From NCBI RefSeq assembly GCF_005144415.1, contig NZ_SWJE01000014.1:124001-188000 (forward strand): a stretch of DNA of 64,000 bases, in the 5' to 3' direction. Source of the stretch: Trinickia terrae (GTDB lineage Bacteria; Pseudomonadota; Gammaproteobacteria; Burkholderiales; Burkholderiaceae). The notes under the pieces are model-generated. The model did no database searches, was not told where the DNA came from, and saw nothing but the letters and a program-made list of their open reading frames with translations. The position numbers and the translations under genes were made by a program. Below, in pieces: positions 1 to 13,277 of this stretch (position 1 is the stretch's first letter; the number at the start of each line of letters is the position of its first letter).

Positions 1-669
1 CTCCTGATCGATCTGGATCCGCAGGGCAACGCCACCATGGGCAGCGGCATCGACAAAGCCGCGTGCGAAAACACTGTCTATGAAGTGCTGGTCGATGGCG
101 TTTCGGTCGCGGACGCGCGCATCAAGCCGGAGGCCGTGTCATATGACGTGCTGCCGGCCAACCGCGAACTGGCCGGTGCGGAAGTGGAGCTAGTCAGCGT
201 CCAAAATCGCGAGCGCCAGTTGAAGGATGCGCTGGAGCTCGTCTCGCAAGAATACGACTTCGTGTTGATCGATTGCCCGCCTGCGCTCTCGCTGCTGACG
301 CTGAACGGCTTGTGTGCTGCGCATGGCGTCGTGATCCCGATGCAATGCGAGTACTTCGCGCTCGAGGGTCTCTCCGACCTGGTCAACACGATCAAGCAGG
401 TGCACGCCAACCTGAATCGCGATCTCAAGGTCATCGGCCTGTTGCGCGTCATGTTCGATCCGCGCATCACGCTCCAGCAGCAAGTTTCCGATCAATTGAA
501 GGAGCACTTTGGCGACAAGGTGTTCGACGCTGTGATTCCGCGCAACGTGCGTCTCGCGGAGGCGCCGAGCTACGGCTTGCCGGGCGTCGTGTTCGACCGG
601 GCGTCGCGTGGTGCGCAGGCCTACGTCCAGTTCGGCGCCGAGATGATTGAACGAGTGCGCGCACTCTGA
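1..669 (+). CDS. parA: ParA chromosome-partitioning ATPase (5'-truncated by window edge)
   Basis: Partial gene: the reading frame is open from base 1 and the N-terminal P-loop lies outside the window. The visible part begins inside the DLDPQGNAT segment that follows the Walker A loop in ParA/Soj proteins. It also has the Walker B-like stretch VLIDCPPALSLLTLNGL. ParA is a cytoplasmic ATPase that works with ParB on parS sites to segregate the origin. parB starts 17 bases downstream, so the two form one operon. The family call is secure; only the true start is missing. Confidence 0.97.
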   Translation, partial: LLIDLDPQGNATMGSGIDKAACENTVYEVLVDGVSVADARIKPEAVSYDVLPANRELAGAEVELVSVQNRERQLKDALELVSQEYDFVLIDCPPALSLLTLNGLCAAHGVVIPMQCEYFALEGLSDLVNTIKQVHANLNRDLKVIGLLRVMFDPRITLQQQVSDQLKEHFGDKVFDAVIPRNVRLAEAPSYGLPGVVFDRASRGAQAYVQFGAEMIERVRAL

Positions 670-685
670 GGATCGAGGAAGCACG

Positions 686-1573
686 ATGAATGCAGTAGCA
701 AAGAAGAAGGGACTGGGCCGCGGCCTGGAAGCGTTGCTCGGCGGAAGCCCGGAGATCGCCGCGGCGGTCCGCAGCGACGGCGTGCCGCACGTCTTGCCGC
801 TCGGCAAGCTGCAGGCGGGCAAATACCAGCCGCGCACGCGCATGGACGAGGGCGCGCTGCAGGAGCTGGCCGCGAGCATCCGCGCGCAGGGTTTGATGCA
901 GCCGATCCTGGTGCGCCCGGTATCCGCGGAGAAATACGAAATCATCGCTGGCGAGCGGCGTTTCCGCGCGGCGCATCTGGCCGGGCTCGACGAAGTGCCT
1001 GTGCTCGTCAAGGACGTGCCGGACCAGGCTGCTGCTGCGATGGCGCTGATCGAGAACATCCAGCGCGAAGACTTGAATCCGCTCGAAGAGGCGCATGGCA
1101 TCCAGCGCTTGCTCGACGACTTCAACTTCACGCACGAGCAGGCGGCGGAGTCCGTCGGACGTTCGCGCAGCGCAGTGTCGAACTTGCTGCGTCTCCTGAA
1201 TCTCGCGACACCGGTGCAGACGATGCTGCTCGCGGGCGACCTCGACATGGGCCATGCTCGCGCGCTGCTCGCCGTCGATGCGGCGACGCAAATCACGCTC
1301 GCGAATCAGGTCGTCAACAAACGGATGTCGGTGCGCGAAACCGAAAAGCTTGTGACAGCGACGACCAAGGCGAGTCCGGCGGTGAAGGCGCGCGCCAATC
1401 AGGATGGTGGCCGCGACACGCGCCGCCTCGAAGAAGAGCTGTCCGACCTTCTGGTCGCCAACGTGAAGATCAAACTGGGCCGTCGCGGACGAGGCCAGCT
1501 GCAGATCGATTTCGGTGACCTCGACGCGCTCGAGGGCATACTCGCGCGCCTGCGCGGCGGTCCTGCGGCCTGA
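686..1573 (+). CDS. parB: ParB centromere-binding partition protein
   Basis: 295 residues. The N-terminus KKKGLGRGLEALLGG is the ParA-interacting start typical of chromosomal ParB. GERRFRAAHLAG is the arginine-rich CTP-binding motif, and the region around EQAAESVGRSRSAVSNLLRLL is the helix-turn-helix that reads parS. The ATG at 686 is preferred because it has GAGGAA about 8 bases upstream and gives the canonical N-terminus; a longer in-frame start at 647 would add 13 unlikely residues. It follows parA directly. I found no clear parS palindrome in the window. Confidence 0.97.
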   Translation: MNAVAKKKGLGRGLEALLGGSPEIAAAVRSDGVPHVLPLGKLQAGKYQPRTRMDEGALQELAASIRAQGLMQPILVRPVSAEKYEIIAGERRFRAAHLAGLDEVPVLVKDVPDQAAAAMALIENIQREDLNPLEEAHGIQRLLDDFNFTHEQAAESVGRSRSAVSNLLRLLNLATPVQTMLLAGDLDMGHARALLAVDAATQITLANQVVNKRMSVRETEKLVTATTKASPAVKARANQDGGRDTRRLEEELSDLLVANVKIKLGRRGRGQLQIDFGDLDALEGILARLRGGPAA

Positions 1574-1598
1574 TCGATTCGAGCATCGCGACTTGCCC

Positions 1599-2747
1599 GT
1601 GCCGTTAGCCGACGAAGCTCAAATTTTGCGCACAAGCTGGCCCCGCAGGCTCCTTTCGGTCGTCGCGAAGGAGCCGGTGCTGGTGCTGCTGTTGGTCGCG
1701 TTCGCTTTGCTCCAGGTGTTCCATCGCACTTCCTGGGCATCGCTTCCGAGGCTCGTTGACTGGCAGACGGTGCTTACGCTGGCAGGACTCCTGATCTTGA
1801 CCAAGGCGCTCGAATTATCAGGATCCCTAAGCTGGCTATCGCATCGCGTCGTCCACCACATCCATTCCGAGCGGGCGCTCGCTGCCTTGCTCGTGACCTT
1901 GGCCGCCGCGCTATCGACGATCCTGACCAACGACGTCGCGCTCTTCGTCGTCGTGCCGCTCGTGCTGTCGCTCAATAAGCTGACGCCATTGCCGCTGAAG
2001 CGCCTCGTGATCTTCGTCGCGCTTGCTGTGAACGCTGGCTCGATCCTGACGCCGCTTGGAAATCCGCAAAACCTTTTTCTCTGGCAGGTAAGCGGAGTCT
2101 CGTTCGGCCGCTTCGTGTTGGCGCTTGCGCCGTTATGCGCAGTGTCGATGGCGATGCTGTACGTTTTGACGATGGCGTCGTTCAAAGCTCGGCCGCTCGA
2201 TCTCTCGCGAGACACGGCGGTTCAACCCGTCGATCGCGCGTTTGCCGGCGTCGCGGCCTTTCTCTTTGCTGCGTTCGTTCTGCTCGCGGATTCGCACCAT
2301 GCGGGCATAGGGCTCATCGGCGTCGCGTGCGGTTTTCTGATCTGGCGTCGCGACGCCGTCTTGAAAATCGACTGGCTCCTGCTGTTGATCTTCGTGCTGA
2401 TGTTCATCGTTCTGCGCAGCGTCGCCGCCTTGCCGTGGGTACACGAAACGATCGGGCGCGCGGGCTTGGACACTCCGTTACGCGCATACGCGGCGGGGAT
2501 GCTGCTGTCACAGGGCATCAGCAACGTGCCGGCCGCGATCATGCTTGCCGAATTCACGAAGAACTGGCGCGCGCTCGCGTTCGGCGTGAGTGTCGGTGGC
2601 TTTGGCGTGGCGATCGGTTCGCTTGCGAATCTGATCGCCGTTCGGCTCGCGAAGCAGCGAGGGATGTGGCTGCAATTCCACTGCTTTTCGATTCCGTTCT
2701 GGGTCGTTGCCGGTGCACTCGGGACGTGGTTTGTGTCTCATTTTTGA
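1599..2747 (+). CDS. SLC13/ArsB-type inner-membrane permease
   Basis: About 382 residues with roughly ten hydrophobic segments. The segment TNDVALFVVVPLVLSL followed by NAGSILTPLGNPQNLFL is the re-entrant helix signature of the ion transporter superfamily that includes ArsB, NhaD and DASS/citrate carriers. A second half-repeat, SQGISNVPAAIMLAEF with GSLANLIA, mirrors it. Substrate is unknown; an anion or Na+-coupled acid is likely from family knowledge. The start is uncertain: GTG at 1599 or TTG at 1593 lie just after the parB stop and neither has a strong ribosome-binding site. It lies between the partition genes and the ATP synthase operon. Confidence 0.8.
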   Translation: MPLADEAQILRTSWPRRLLSVVAKEPVLVLLLVAFALLQVFHRTSWASLPRLVDWQTVLTLAGLLILTKALELSGSLSWLSHRVVHHIHSERALAALLVTLAAALSTILTNDVALFVVVPLVLSLNKLTPLPLKRLVIFVALAVNAGSILTPLGNPQNLFLWQVSGVSFGRFVLALAPLCAVSMAMLYVLTMASFKARPLDLSRDTAVQPVDRAFAGVAAFLFAAFVLLADSHHAGIGLIGVACGFLIWRRDAVLKIDWLLLLIFVLMFIVLRSVAALPWVHETIGRAGLDTPLRAYAAGMLLSQGISNVPAAIMLAEFTKNWRALAFGVSVGGFGVAIGSLANLIAVRLAKQRGMWLQFHCFSIPFWVVAGALGTWFVSHF

Positions 2748-2881
2748 CACGCTGAAATTGTCATTTGGAGATCTGTCGCCACGCGGATGGATCGCCTTGT
2801 CCAGCGCTAGACCCCGGTATAGCGGGGCCGCCTTACATTCCACGCTCCGGCCCCTGGAAATAGGGCGGTCGCCGCTTGGCG

Positions 2882-2905
2882 GGCGCGCCTTTCGCGCCGG
2901 TTTTT
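2882..2905 (+). terminator. Likely intrinsic terminator upstream of the atp operon
   Basis: A six-base stem GGCGCG/CGCGCC with a five-base loop, then GG and five T. It lies 15 bases before the -35 box of the atp promoter and could insulate the operon from the permease. A further CCCCG/CGGGG hairpin at 2812-2827 lies in the same spacer. Confidence 0.55.
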
Positions 2906-2920
2906 GACGCAGGTAAAGTC

Positions 2921-2949
2921 TTGAATCGCCTGCAACTATCGCTTACAAT
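2921..2949 (+). promoter_or_regulatory. Sigma-70 promoter of the ATP synthase operon
   Basis: TTGAAT (2921-2926) and TACAAT (2944-2949) are separated by exactly 17 bases, close to the sigma-70 consensus. Transcription would start near 2956, about 70 bases before atpI. Confidence 0.75.
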
Positions 2950-3026
2950 CGCCCGGATTTATTAGCTAGGCAACCCCGTAAGCGTCACGAAAGACACGGG
3001 CCGAATGGACTTTGCGGAACACTGCG

Positions 3027-3557
3027 ATGGCGGGTCGAGCGCCGAATGACAGGCACGAAGAACACGCGCAACGCACCGCTTCCGAAGCGGCCGACGGTCG
3101 GCAGGAATGGACCGACGATGCGTGGGATGCCGAGCAGCAAGATAACAACATCGTTCCGCTCTCGCGGGCTGAAGCAGAGAAACTGTTTGGCCCGGATGTG
3201 AGTCGTCCATCGCGCGTCACGCCTTTCAGGGTCGTGGCTGCGCAAATGGTTTTGTCCCTGGTTGCTACGCTGGTTTGGTGGCTGTTCTATAAGCCGCCGG
3301 GCGCTGCTGCGCTGTCGGCGTTCCTGGGGGGAGCGATTTGCTGGGTGCCGAGCGCATTGTTCGCGGCACGTCTTCGGAAGCTGAGCGGCGGCGCAACCAT
3401 CCTGAGCTGGATGATCGGCGAAGCGCTCAAGATGGGTGCGACGGTCGCGATGTTCGTGGCCATTGCGTATTGGTATCACGACGTGCGCTGGTTGCCGTTG
3501 CTCGTGACCTACCTCATCGCGCTGAAGACGTACTGGGTCGCGCTCGCCTGGCGCTGA
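3027..3557 (+). CDS. atpI: AtpI, ATP synthase assembly-associated membrane protein
   Basis: 176 residues. The N-terminal 65 residues are polar; four hydrophobic segments follow, for example VVAAQMVLSLVATLVWWLF and AALSAFLGGAICWVPSALFAARL. This is the usual AtpI topology at the head of proteobacterial atp operons, where AtpI assists c-ring assembly. The ATG at 3027 is chosen over an in-frame TTG at 3012. The polar N-terminal extension is longer than in enteric AtpI. It is the first gene after the promoter at 2921-2949. Confidence 0.92.
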   Translation: MAGRAPNDRHEEHAQRTASEAADGRQEWTDDAWDAEQQDNNIVPLSRAEAEKLFGPDVSRPSRVTPFRVVAAQMVLSLVATLVWWLFYKPPGAAALSAFLGGAICWVPSALFAARLRKLSGGATILSWMIGEALKMGATVAMFVAIAYWYHDVRWLPLLVTYLIALKTYWVALAWR

Positions 3558-3613
3558 ATACCGAATGCAGCCGGACCTAGTCCGGCGCGGCGTGCAGCGA
3601 GGGTAAGACCTGA

Positions 3614-4549
<936 letters not shown>

Positions 4550-4559
4550 GCGTGCGTAA

Positions 4560-4895
<336 letters not shown>

Positions 4896-4910
4896 GGTTC
4901 CTCGGAAGTT

Positions 4911-4984
4911 TGCGCCAACTCCTTTTCATGGCGCAGGGCGAAACGGGTACTGGGGCGCTGATCGAATCCAAGTCGATGAGCGCC
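4911..4984 (+). other. Two RNA hairpins in the atpE-atpF spacer
   Basis: TGCGCCA (4911-4917) pairs with TGGCGCA (4929-4935), and GGCGCTGATCGA (4954-4965) pairs with TCGATGAGCGCC (4973-4984). Neither has a T tract, so they are not terminators. They may stabilise or process the messenger around the highly expressed atpE. Confidence 0.6.
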
Positions 4985-5029
4985 TTGCCGTTTCATCTTT
5001 CCGTGCATCGCAACATATAAGGAAACACC

Positions 5030-5500
5030 ATGAATCTGAACGCAACCCTGTTTGCGCAAATGGTCGTGTTCCTGATCCTCGCGTGGTTCACGATGAAGTT
5101 CGTGTGGCCGCCGCTGATCAACGCCCTCGACGAGCGTGCGAAGAAGATCGCTGAAGGTCTTGCCGCCGCCGAGAAGGGCAAATCGGAACTCGCAGCCGCG
5201 CACAAGCGCGTCGACCAGGAACTCGCTCAAGCACGCAACGACGGCCAGCAACGCATTGCTGATGCCGAGAAGCGCGCACTCGCCGTCGCCGAGGAAATCA
5301 AGGCGAACGCACAAGCCGAAGCCGCTCGCATCATCGCGCAAGCGAAAGCCGACGCGGATCAGCAGATCGTGAAGGCGCGCGAAGCGCTGCGCGGCGAAGT
5401 CGCCACGCTGGCGGTGAAGGGCGCAGAGCAGATCCTGAAGCGTGAAGTCGATCAAAAGGCCCACGCCGAACTGCTGAATCAACTGAAAGCCGAGCTCTGA
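5030..5500 (+). CDS. atpF: F0F1 ATP synthase subunit b
   Basis: 156 residues. One N-terminal membrane helix ([23 protein letters not shown], given here only as residues 6-28) is followed by a long charged, alanine-rich coiled coil, the peripheral stalk that connects a and delta. AAGGAA lies ahead of the ATG. It ends two bases before atpH. Confidence 0.97.
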   Translation: MNLNATLFAQMVVFLILAWFTMKFVWPPLINALDERAKKIAEGLAAAEKGKSELAAAHKRVDQELAQARNDGQQRIADAEKRALAVAEEIKANAQAEAARIIAQAKADADQQIVKAREALRGEVATLAVKGAEQILKREVDQKAHAELLNQLKAEL

Positions 5501-5502
5501 TC

Positions 5503-6042
5503 ATGGCCGAACTTGCAACCATCGCCCGTCCGTACGCAGAAGCGCTGTTCCGCGTGGCCGAAGGGGGTGACGTCGCCGCCTGGTCCTCTCTCGTGCGGGA
5601 GCTGGCACAGGTTGCGCGTCTGCCCGAAGTGCTGTCGATCGCCGCGAGCCCGAAGGTGAGCCGTACTCAAGTCAGCGACCTGCTGCTCGCCGCAGTCAAG
5701 TCGCCGGTCAAGGACACCCCGCAGGCAAGGAACTTCGCGCAGATGCTGGTCGACAATCATCGGCTCGCCCTGCTGCCGGAAATCGCCACGCAGTTCGAAG
5801 AACTGAAGAACGCTCGAGAAGGCGCGGCCGATGCGCTGATCGTCAGCGCATTCCCGCTGGAAGGCGAGCAGCTCAACGAGCTCGTCGCAAGCCTCGAGCG
5901 CAAGTTCAAGCGCAAGCTGAAGGCGGCGGTCGAAGTCGACGCGTCGCTGATCGGCGGCGTGCGCGTGACGGTCGGCGACGAAGTGCTCGATACCTCGGTC
6001 CGCGCGCGGCTCGCCAGCATGCAGACGGCACTGACCGCCTGA
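5503..6042 (+). CDS. atpH: F0F1 ATP synthase subunit delta
   Basis: 179 residues, soluble OSCP-type subunit that links the b stalk to the alpha3beta3 head. N-terminal helical domain begins [15 protein letters not shown]; the C-terminal domain carries the conserved segment around [19 protein letters not shown]. It starts two bases after the atpF stop, implying translational coupling. Confidence 0.97.
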   Translation: MAELATIARPYAEALFRVAEGGDVAAWSSLVRELAQVARLPEVLSIAASPKVSRTQVSDLLLAAVKSPVKDTPQARNFAQMLVDNHRLALLPEIATQFEELKNAREGAADALIVSAFPLEGEQLNELVASLERKFKRKLKAAVEVDASLIGGVRVTVGDEVLDTSVRARLASMQTALTA

Positions 6043-6091
6043 AGCGCATACGCGGCTGGCACGCAACAGAATTGACTATCAGGAGCGAATA

Positions 6092-7633
<1,542 letters not shown>

Positions 7634-7666
7634 TCCAGCGTGATCCGCTAGTCAATAACGGATGCT

Positions 7667-7696
7667 GAAGCGGCGCGGGGCAGCCCGCGCCGCTTC
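7667..7696 (+). other. Perfect 13-bp hairpin between atpA and atpG
   Basis: GAAGCGGCGCGGG (7667-7679) and CCCGCGCCGCTTC (7684-7696) pair perfectly around a GCAG loop. No U tract follows, so it is unlikely to terminate. It lies 23 bases before atpG and may tune stability or translation. Confidence 0.7.
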
Positions 7697-7719
7697 GATC
7701 AAGGATCAAGGAGCAAGCA

Positions 7720-8598
7720 ATGGCTGGAATGAAGGAAATTCGCGGCAAGATCAAGAGCGTGCAAAACACGCGCAAGATCACGAAAGCGATGGAGATGGTG
7801 GCGGCATCGAAGATGCGCCGCGCCCAGGAGCGCATGCGCGCTGCTCGTCCGTACGCCGAGAAAGTCCGCGATATCGCTGCGCACATGAGCCGTGCGAACC
7901 CCGAGTATCGCCACCCGTTCATGGTGGAGAACGAGGGTGCGAAGGCTGCGGGCCTCATCCTCGTCACGACCGACAAGGGCTTGTGCGGCGGCTTGAACAC
8001 GAACGTGATGCGTGCGTCGCTTCAAAAGTTCAAGGAGCTGGAAGGCAAAGGCCAGACGGTCGAAGCAACGGCGATCGGCAACAAGGGCCTCGGCTTCCTG
8101 AACCGCCTGCGTGCAAAGGTTGTGTCGAACGTCGTGCAGCTGGGCGATACGCCTCACCTCGAGAAGCTGATCGGCGCGGTGAAGGTGCAGCTCGATCTGT
8201 ACTCGGAAGGCAAGATCTCGGCGGTGTACCTTGCGTACACGCGCTTCATCAATACGATGAAGCAGGAGCCGGTGATCGAGCAACTGCTGCCGCTGTCGGC
8301 CGAGCATTTCGAGCGCGACGACAAGACGACTCCGAACTCGGCGTGGGACTACATCTACGAGCCGGATGCGCAGGCAGTCGTGGACGAGTTGCTCGTGCGC
8401 TATGTCGAAGCGCTTGTGTATCAGGCGGTGGCCGAGAACATGGCGTCGGAACAGTCGGCGCGGATGGTGGCGATGAAGGCCGCTTCCGATAACGCGAAGA
8501 CGGTCATCAACGAGCTGCAGCTGTCGTACAACAAGAGCCGCCAGGCCGCGATTACGAAGGAACTGTCGGAAATCGTCGGCGGCGCCGCGGCGGTCTGA
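7720..8598 (+). CDS. atpG: F0F1 ATP synthase subunit gamma
   Basis: 292 residues. N-terminal [20 protein letters not shown] and the C-terminal [17 protein letters not shown] form the antiparallel coiled coil of the central rotor shaft. DKGLCGGLN is the conserved Rossmann-like core motif. AAGGAG lies seven bases before the ATG. Confidence 0.98.
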   Translation: MAGMKEIRGKIKSVQNTRKITKAMEMVAASKMRRAQERMRAARPYAEKVRDIAAHMSRANPEYRHPFMVENEGAKAAGLILVTTDKGLCGGLNTNVMRASLQKFKELEGKGQTVEATAIGNKGLGFLNRLRAKVVSNVVQLGDTPHLEKLIGAVKVQLDLYSEGKISAVYLAYTRFINTMKQEPVIEQLLPLSAEHFERDDKTTPNSAWDYIYEPDAQAVVDELLVRYVEALVYQAVAENMASEQSARMVAMKAASDNAKTVINELQLSYNKSRQAAITKELSEIVGGAAAV

Positions 8599-8671
8599 TC
8601 GCGGCGATTGCTTCGATCAGCCTGACGGCGAAACGCTTGGTGACTGCGCCTTTGCGCGAGTGAAGAATTGA

Positions 8672-10084
<1,413 letters not shown>

Positions 10085-10103
10085 AGGTCGGGTGTAACGC
10101 AGC

Positions 10104-10161
10104 GGGCGCCAGCTCGCGCGCGAAGACTACTGAAACGGTAGCTTTCGCGGGCGCGGCGCCC
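10104..10161 (+). other. 58-nt imperfect hairpin between atpD and atpC
   Basis: Nested complementary arms GGGCGCC/GGCGCCC at the base, CGCGAA/TTCGCG in the middle and CTAC/GTAG at the tip. No T tract. It separates atpD from atpC, where expression of epsilon is often tuned. Confidence 0.6.
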
Positions 10162-10193
10162 TCGTAATACGCTCAACCAGGAGTCGAGTCGAT

Positions 10194-10619
10194 ATGGCAA
10201 CCATCAAAGTAGACGTCGTCAGCGCGGAAGAGCAGATCTTCTCGGGTCCGGCGAAATTCGTCGCGCTGCCGGGCGAGGCGGGCGAGCTCGGCATTCTGCC
10301 GGGCCATACGCCGCTCATCACGCGGATTCGTCCGGGTGCGGTGCGCATCGAGGCCGAGAACGGTGAGGAAGAGTTCGTGTTCGTCGCGGGCGGCATTCTC
10401 GAAGTGCAGCCGGGCGCGGTGACGGTGCTGGCCGACACGGCGATCCGCGGCGCGGACCTCGACCAGGCCAAGGCCGAGCAGGCTCGCAAGCGTGCGGAAG
10501 AGGCGCTGCAGAACTCGGGTTCGAACCTCGAGTACGCGACCGCGCAAGCGGAACTCGCGTACGCGACGGCTCAGCTCGCGGCGATCGAGCGTCTGCGCAA
10601 GCTGCGCGGTCAGCGCTAA
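10194..10619 (+). CDS. atpC: F0F1 ATP synthase subunit epsilon
   Basis: 141 residues. N-terminal beta-sandwich ([19 protein letters not shown], then [19 protein letters not shown]) and C-terminal two-helix domain. It couples gamma to the c-ring and inhibits ATP hydrolysis. Last gene of the operon, followed 21 bases later by a strong terminator. Confidence 0.97.
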   Translation: MATIKVDVVSAEEQIFSGPAKFVALPGEAGELGILPGHTPLITRIRPGAVRIEAENGEEEFVFVAGGILEVQPGAVTVLADTAIRGADLDQAKAEQARKRAEEALQNSGSNLEYATAQAELAYATAQLAAIERLRKLRGQR

Positions 10620-10640
10620 GACGATCTTATCGTCGTAAGA

Positions 10641-10666
10641 AAGCAGCCTTCGGGCTGCTTTTTTTT
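10641..10666 (+). terminator. Intrinsic terminator of the atp operon
   Basis: AAGCAGCC and GGCTGCTT pair around a TTCG tetraloop and run into eight T. Very strong. Confidence 0.93.
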
Positions 10667-10668
10667 CG

Positions 10669-10714
10669 TGTCGGCCCGAGTTAGCGCTTTAGCGCTTACT
10701 TGGGTCCCATGCAA
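10669..10714 (+). repeat. Palindromic repeat, copy 1 (REP-like)
   Basis: A 46-base element that begins TGTCG, has outer arms GGCCCGAGT/ACTTGGGTC and an inner stem AGCGCT/AGCGCT, and ends CCCATGCAA. The same element recurs twice at 63852-63946. In this copy the two arm mismatches would be G-U wobbles if read as RNA on the plus strand. It starts two bases after the T tract of the atp terminator. Confidence 0.7.
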
Positions 10715-10882
10715 AGCGCTGCGTTTTTGTCGCGCTGGCTTTGCGGCCGCGCCCTTGGCGCAAGTGAGCGGAACGGCGCGTGTATGCTGCGGGTAAGACT
10801 TGATGCCGGTCTGTCATCCACGGGTGGCAGAATGACGGCCGATATCTATTCCAAAAAACGCTTACCTCTGGCGGAGACAACC

Positions 10883-12613
10883 ATGGCAACGCAGGCTTCT
10901 AGCGACGGTGCGCTGATCGTGCCGGTCGACGGTTTTTCCTATGTGCGCGGTTCAACCGATATCCCGCTATCCGAGTCGACGATCGGGCAGTTGTTGCGCG
11001 ATACCGCGAAGCGCTTTCCCGATCGGCAGGCGGTCGTGTTTCGCGAGCAGGGCATTCGCTGGACCTGGCAGGAGTTTGCCGATGAAGTCGATGTCGTGGC
11101 GGCCGGGTTTGCGGCGCTCGGCATCGCCCGGGGGGATCGCGTCGGCATCTGGTCGCCGAACCGCGTGGAGTGGCTGCTGACGCAGTTTGCTACGGCGCGC
11201 ATCGGCGCCGTACTGGTGAACGTCAATCCCGCCTATCGGCTGTCCGAGCTCGAGTACGCGCTGAACAAGTCAGGCTGCAAGGCGATCGTCTGCGCGGAGC
11301 GTTTCAAGACGTCGATGTATGTCGAAATGCTGCAGGAGCTCGCGCCGGAACTTGCCCGGCAGTCACCGGCCGATCTTCACGCTGCACGCTTGCCGCAATT
11401 GCGCACGGTCATCCGGACCTGCGATACCGAGACGGTCGGCATGCTGTGTTTCTCGGAGCTCGTCGAAATGGGGCGCGTGGCGCTCGAAACCACGCAGCTC
11501 GATGCGATCGACGCGACGCTTTCCGCACACGACCCGATCAACATCCAGTTCACAAGCGGCACCACGGGCAATCCGAAGGGCGCAACGCTCACGCACCACA
11601 ACGTCGTCAACAACGGGCGCTACATTGCGATGGCGATGCGTCTGAGCGAAGTCGACGCGCTCTGCATTCCCGTGCCGCTCTACCACTGCTTCGGCATGGT
11701 GCTGGCGGTTCTCGCTTGCGTGTCGGTTGGCGCGAAGATGGTGTTTCCCGGCGAAGGGTTCGATGCGGGCGCGGCGCTCACCGCCGTGTCGGACGAGCGC
11801 TGCACCGCGCTGCACGGCGTGCCGACGATGTTCATCGCCGAGCTCGATCACCCCGATTTCGCGACCTTCGATCTGAGCTCGCTGCGCACGGGCATCATGG
11901 CCGGCGCGCCGTGTCCGATCGAAACGATGAAGCGCGTGATGTCGAGGATGCATCTGTCGGAGATCACGATCGCTTATGGGATGACCGAGACGAGCCCGGT
12001 GTCGTTCCAGACATCGACAGCCGATCCGGTCGAGAAACGCACCTCGACGGTCGGGCGGATTCAGCCGCATCTCGAGGCGAAGGTCGTCGATCCGTCAGGG
12101 CAGACGGTCGCTGTCGGCGAGACGGGCGAATTGTGGGTCAAGGGCTATTCCGTGATGCAGGGCTATTGGGACGACGATGCGCGCACGCGCGAAGCCATCG
12201 TCGACGGCTGGATGCGCACGGGCGACCTGGCGACGATCGACGCCGATGGCTATTGCAACATCGTCGGCCGCCTGAAGGACATGTTGATTCGAGGCGGTGA
12301 AAACGTCTATCCGCGCGAGATAGAGGAATTCCTGTTTCGGCATCCGAAGATTCAGAGCGTGCAGGTATTCGGCGTACCCGATCCGAAATACGGCGAAGAG
12401 ATTTGCGCGTGGATCGTGCTGCGCCCCGGCGAAGCGATGACTGCCGACGAAGTGAAGGACTTCTGCCAAGGGCAGATCGCACACTACAAGGTGCCGCGCT
12501 ACATCCGCTTCGTCGACGAGATGCCGATGACGGTCACGGGCAAGGTGCAAAAGTTCGTCATGCGCGAACGCATGATCGACGAACTGAAGCTGTCGGCGCC
12601 GCCGACGGCGTAA
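10883..12613 (+). CDS. AMP-binding acyl-CoA synthetase (FadD-like)
   Basis: 576 residues, ANL superfamily. A3 nucleotide loop [17 protein letters not shown]5 YGMTETSP, A7/A8 hinge [20 protein letters not shown] then [16 protein letters not shown], and the A10 catalytic lysine in VTGKVQKF. It activates a carboxylic acid, probably medium- or long-chain fatty acid, to acyl-AMP and then acyl-CoA in the cytoplasm; the chain length cannot be read from sequence. The ATG at 10883 follows GGCGGAGA; longer in-frame starts run back into the upstream repeat and are rejected. Appears monocistronic. Confidence 0.9.
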   Translation: MATQASSDGALIVPVDGFSYVRGSTDIPLSESTIGQLLRDTAKRFPDRQAVVFREQGIRWTWQEFADEVDVVAAGFAALGIARGDRVGIWSPNRVEWLLTQFATARIGAVLVNVNPAYRLSELEYALNKSGCKAIVCAERFKTSMYVEMLQELAPELARQSPADLHAARLPQLRTVIRTCDTETVGMLCFSELVEMGRVALETTQLDAIDATLSAHDPINIQFTSGTTGNPKGATLTHHNVVNNGRYIAMAMRLSEVDALCIPVPLYHCFGMVLAVLACVSVGAKMVFPGEGFDAGAALTAVSDERCTALHGVPTMFIAELDHPDFATFDLSSLRTGIMAGAPCPIETMKRVMSRMHLSEITIAYGMTETSPVSFQTSTADPVEKRTSTVGRIQPHLEAKVVDPSGQTVAVGETGELWVKGYSVMQGYWDDDARTREAIVDGWMRTGDLATIDADGYCNIVGRLKDMLIRGGENVYPREIEEFLFRHPKIQSVQVFGVPDPKYGEEICAWIVLRPGEAMTADEVKDFCQGQIAHYKVPRYIRFVDEMPMTVTGKVQKFVMRERMIDELKLSAPPTA

Positions 12614-12764
12614 GGCATGCAAACGCTGCAGGGCGCGGCAAAGGCTCGACTTCGATGAGGGGAGGAGAGCTGCCGCGCCAAGCGCTGGTCGTGACGCAAC
12701 AATGATGTGCGGAACACCTAAGTGTTCAGGGCAACTTGGGAGCCGCTTGCAAAAGAAACAGGCG

Positions 12765-12790
12765 AAAAAAAAGCGGGCCTAGAGCCCGCT
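12765..12790 (-). terminator. Intrinsic terminator (minus strand)
   Basis: AGCGGGC/GCCCGCT stem with a five-base loop. On the minus strand it is followed by eight T, on the plus strand by five A. It lies 20 bases beyond the stop of the small gene at 12811-12984 and could also help end the acyl-CoA synthetase transcript. Confidence 0.75.
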
Positions 12791-12810
12791 AAAAACCACA
12801 CGCTACGGGG

Positions 12811-12984
12811 TTAGCGCGAGGAGACCAATGTAGGAACCGGCTGGAACGGCGCATTGCGCCGATAACGGTTCCAGCAGGGATGCCCCGGGGAGGGATTCGG
12901 CGCAAGGCCGACCGGCTTGAGTGCATCGTATCCGCTCACACGCTGCACCGCGGCCACATCCGTGTTGAAACCGTTGAAGGGCAT
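12811..12984 (-). CDS. Small protein of unknown function
   Basis: 57 residues from the ATG at 12984 (68 from an upstream TTG at 13017). No membrane segment. The sequence is rich in Pro and aromatic residues, with PVGLAPNPSPGHPCW in the middle and an arginine-rich RYRR patch near the C-terminus. Support for a real gene is mostly the strong minus-strand terminator directly downstream. I do not recognise a family. A regulatory RNA ending at the same terminator is an alternative. Confidence 0.45.
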   Translation of the reverse strand: MPFNGFNTDVAAVQRVSGYDALKPVGLAPNPSPGHPCWNRYRRNAPFQPVPTLVSSR

Positions 12985-13150
12985 TTTGGGCGAATTGCTT
13001 CCCGGACGCGGTAACAAAGTGTTTCAGGTTGTAACGCCCGCCAGATAAGGCTCTCCGGGATTTTTTGCCGTCGGCGGACGCTTAATAAGATATTCTTACC
13101 GATTTCGGAAAGGGCGTTGCAGACGAGGGAGCATCGACCGGATGATCGAT

Positions 13151-13252
13151 GCCACGAATCGTGGCCGCGCACCGTGGGAGATCGCCGAATATGCGGCCGA
13201 TTCCTTCCTGTTGTTATCTATTTGGACTCGTGCCGCGTCTAGTTGCGGCACG
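13151..13252 (+). other. Two inverted repeats in the spacer before the CoA-binding gene
   Basis: GCCACG/CGTGGC with an AAT loop (13151-13165) and CGTGCCGC/GCGGCACG with an eight-base loop (13229-13252). Neither has a T tract. The second lies 26 bases upstream of the next start codon and could be a leader hairpin or an operator. Nothing else is seen in 12985-13277. Confidence 0.4.
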
Positions 13253-13277
13253 CTAACTTTCCGTCGACATTGTTACG

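Noticed and set aside
190-1296. Long minus-strand frame opposite parA and parB
   Set aside because: It is the mirror of two secure genes in GC-rich DNA and has no family motifs.
1-2747. Search for parS near parAB
   Set aside because: CACGTG cores occur elsewhere in the window but none has the flanking symmetry of a parS site.
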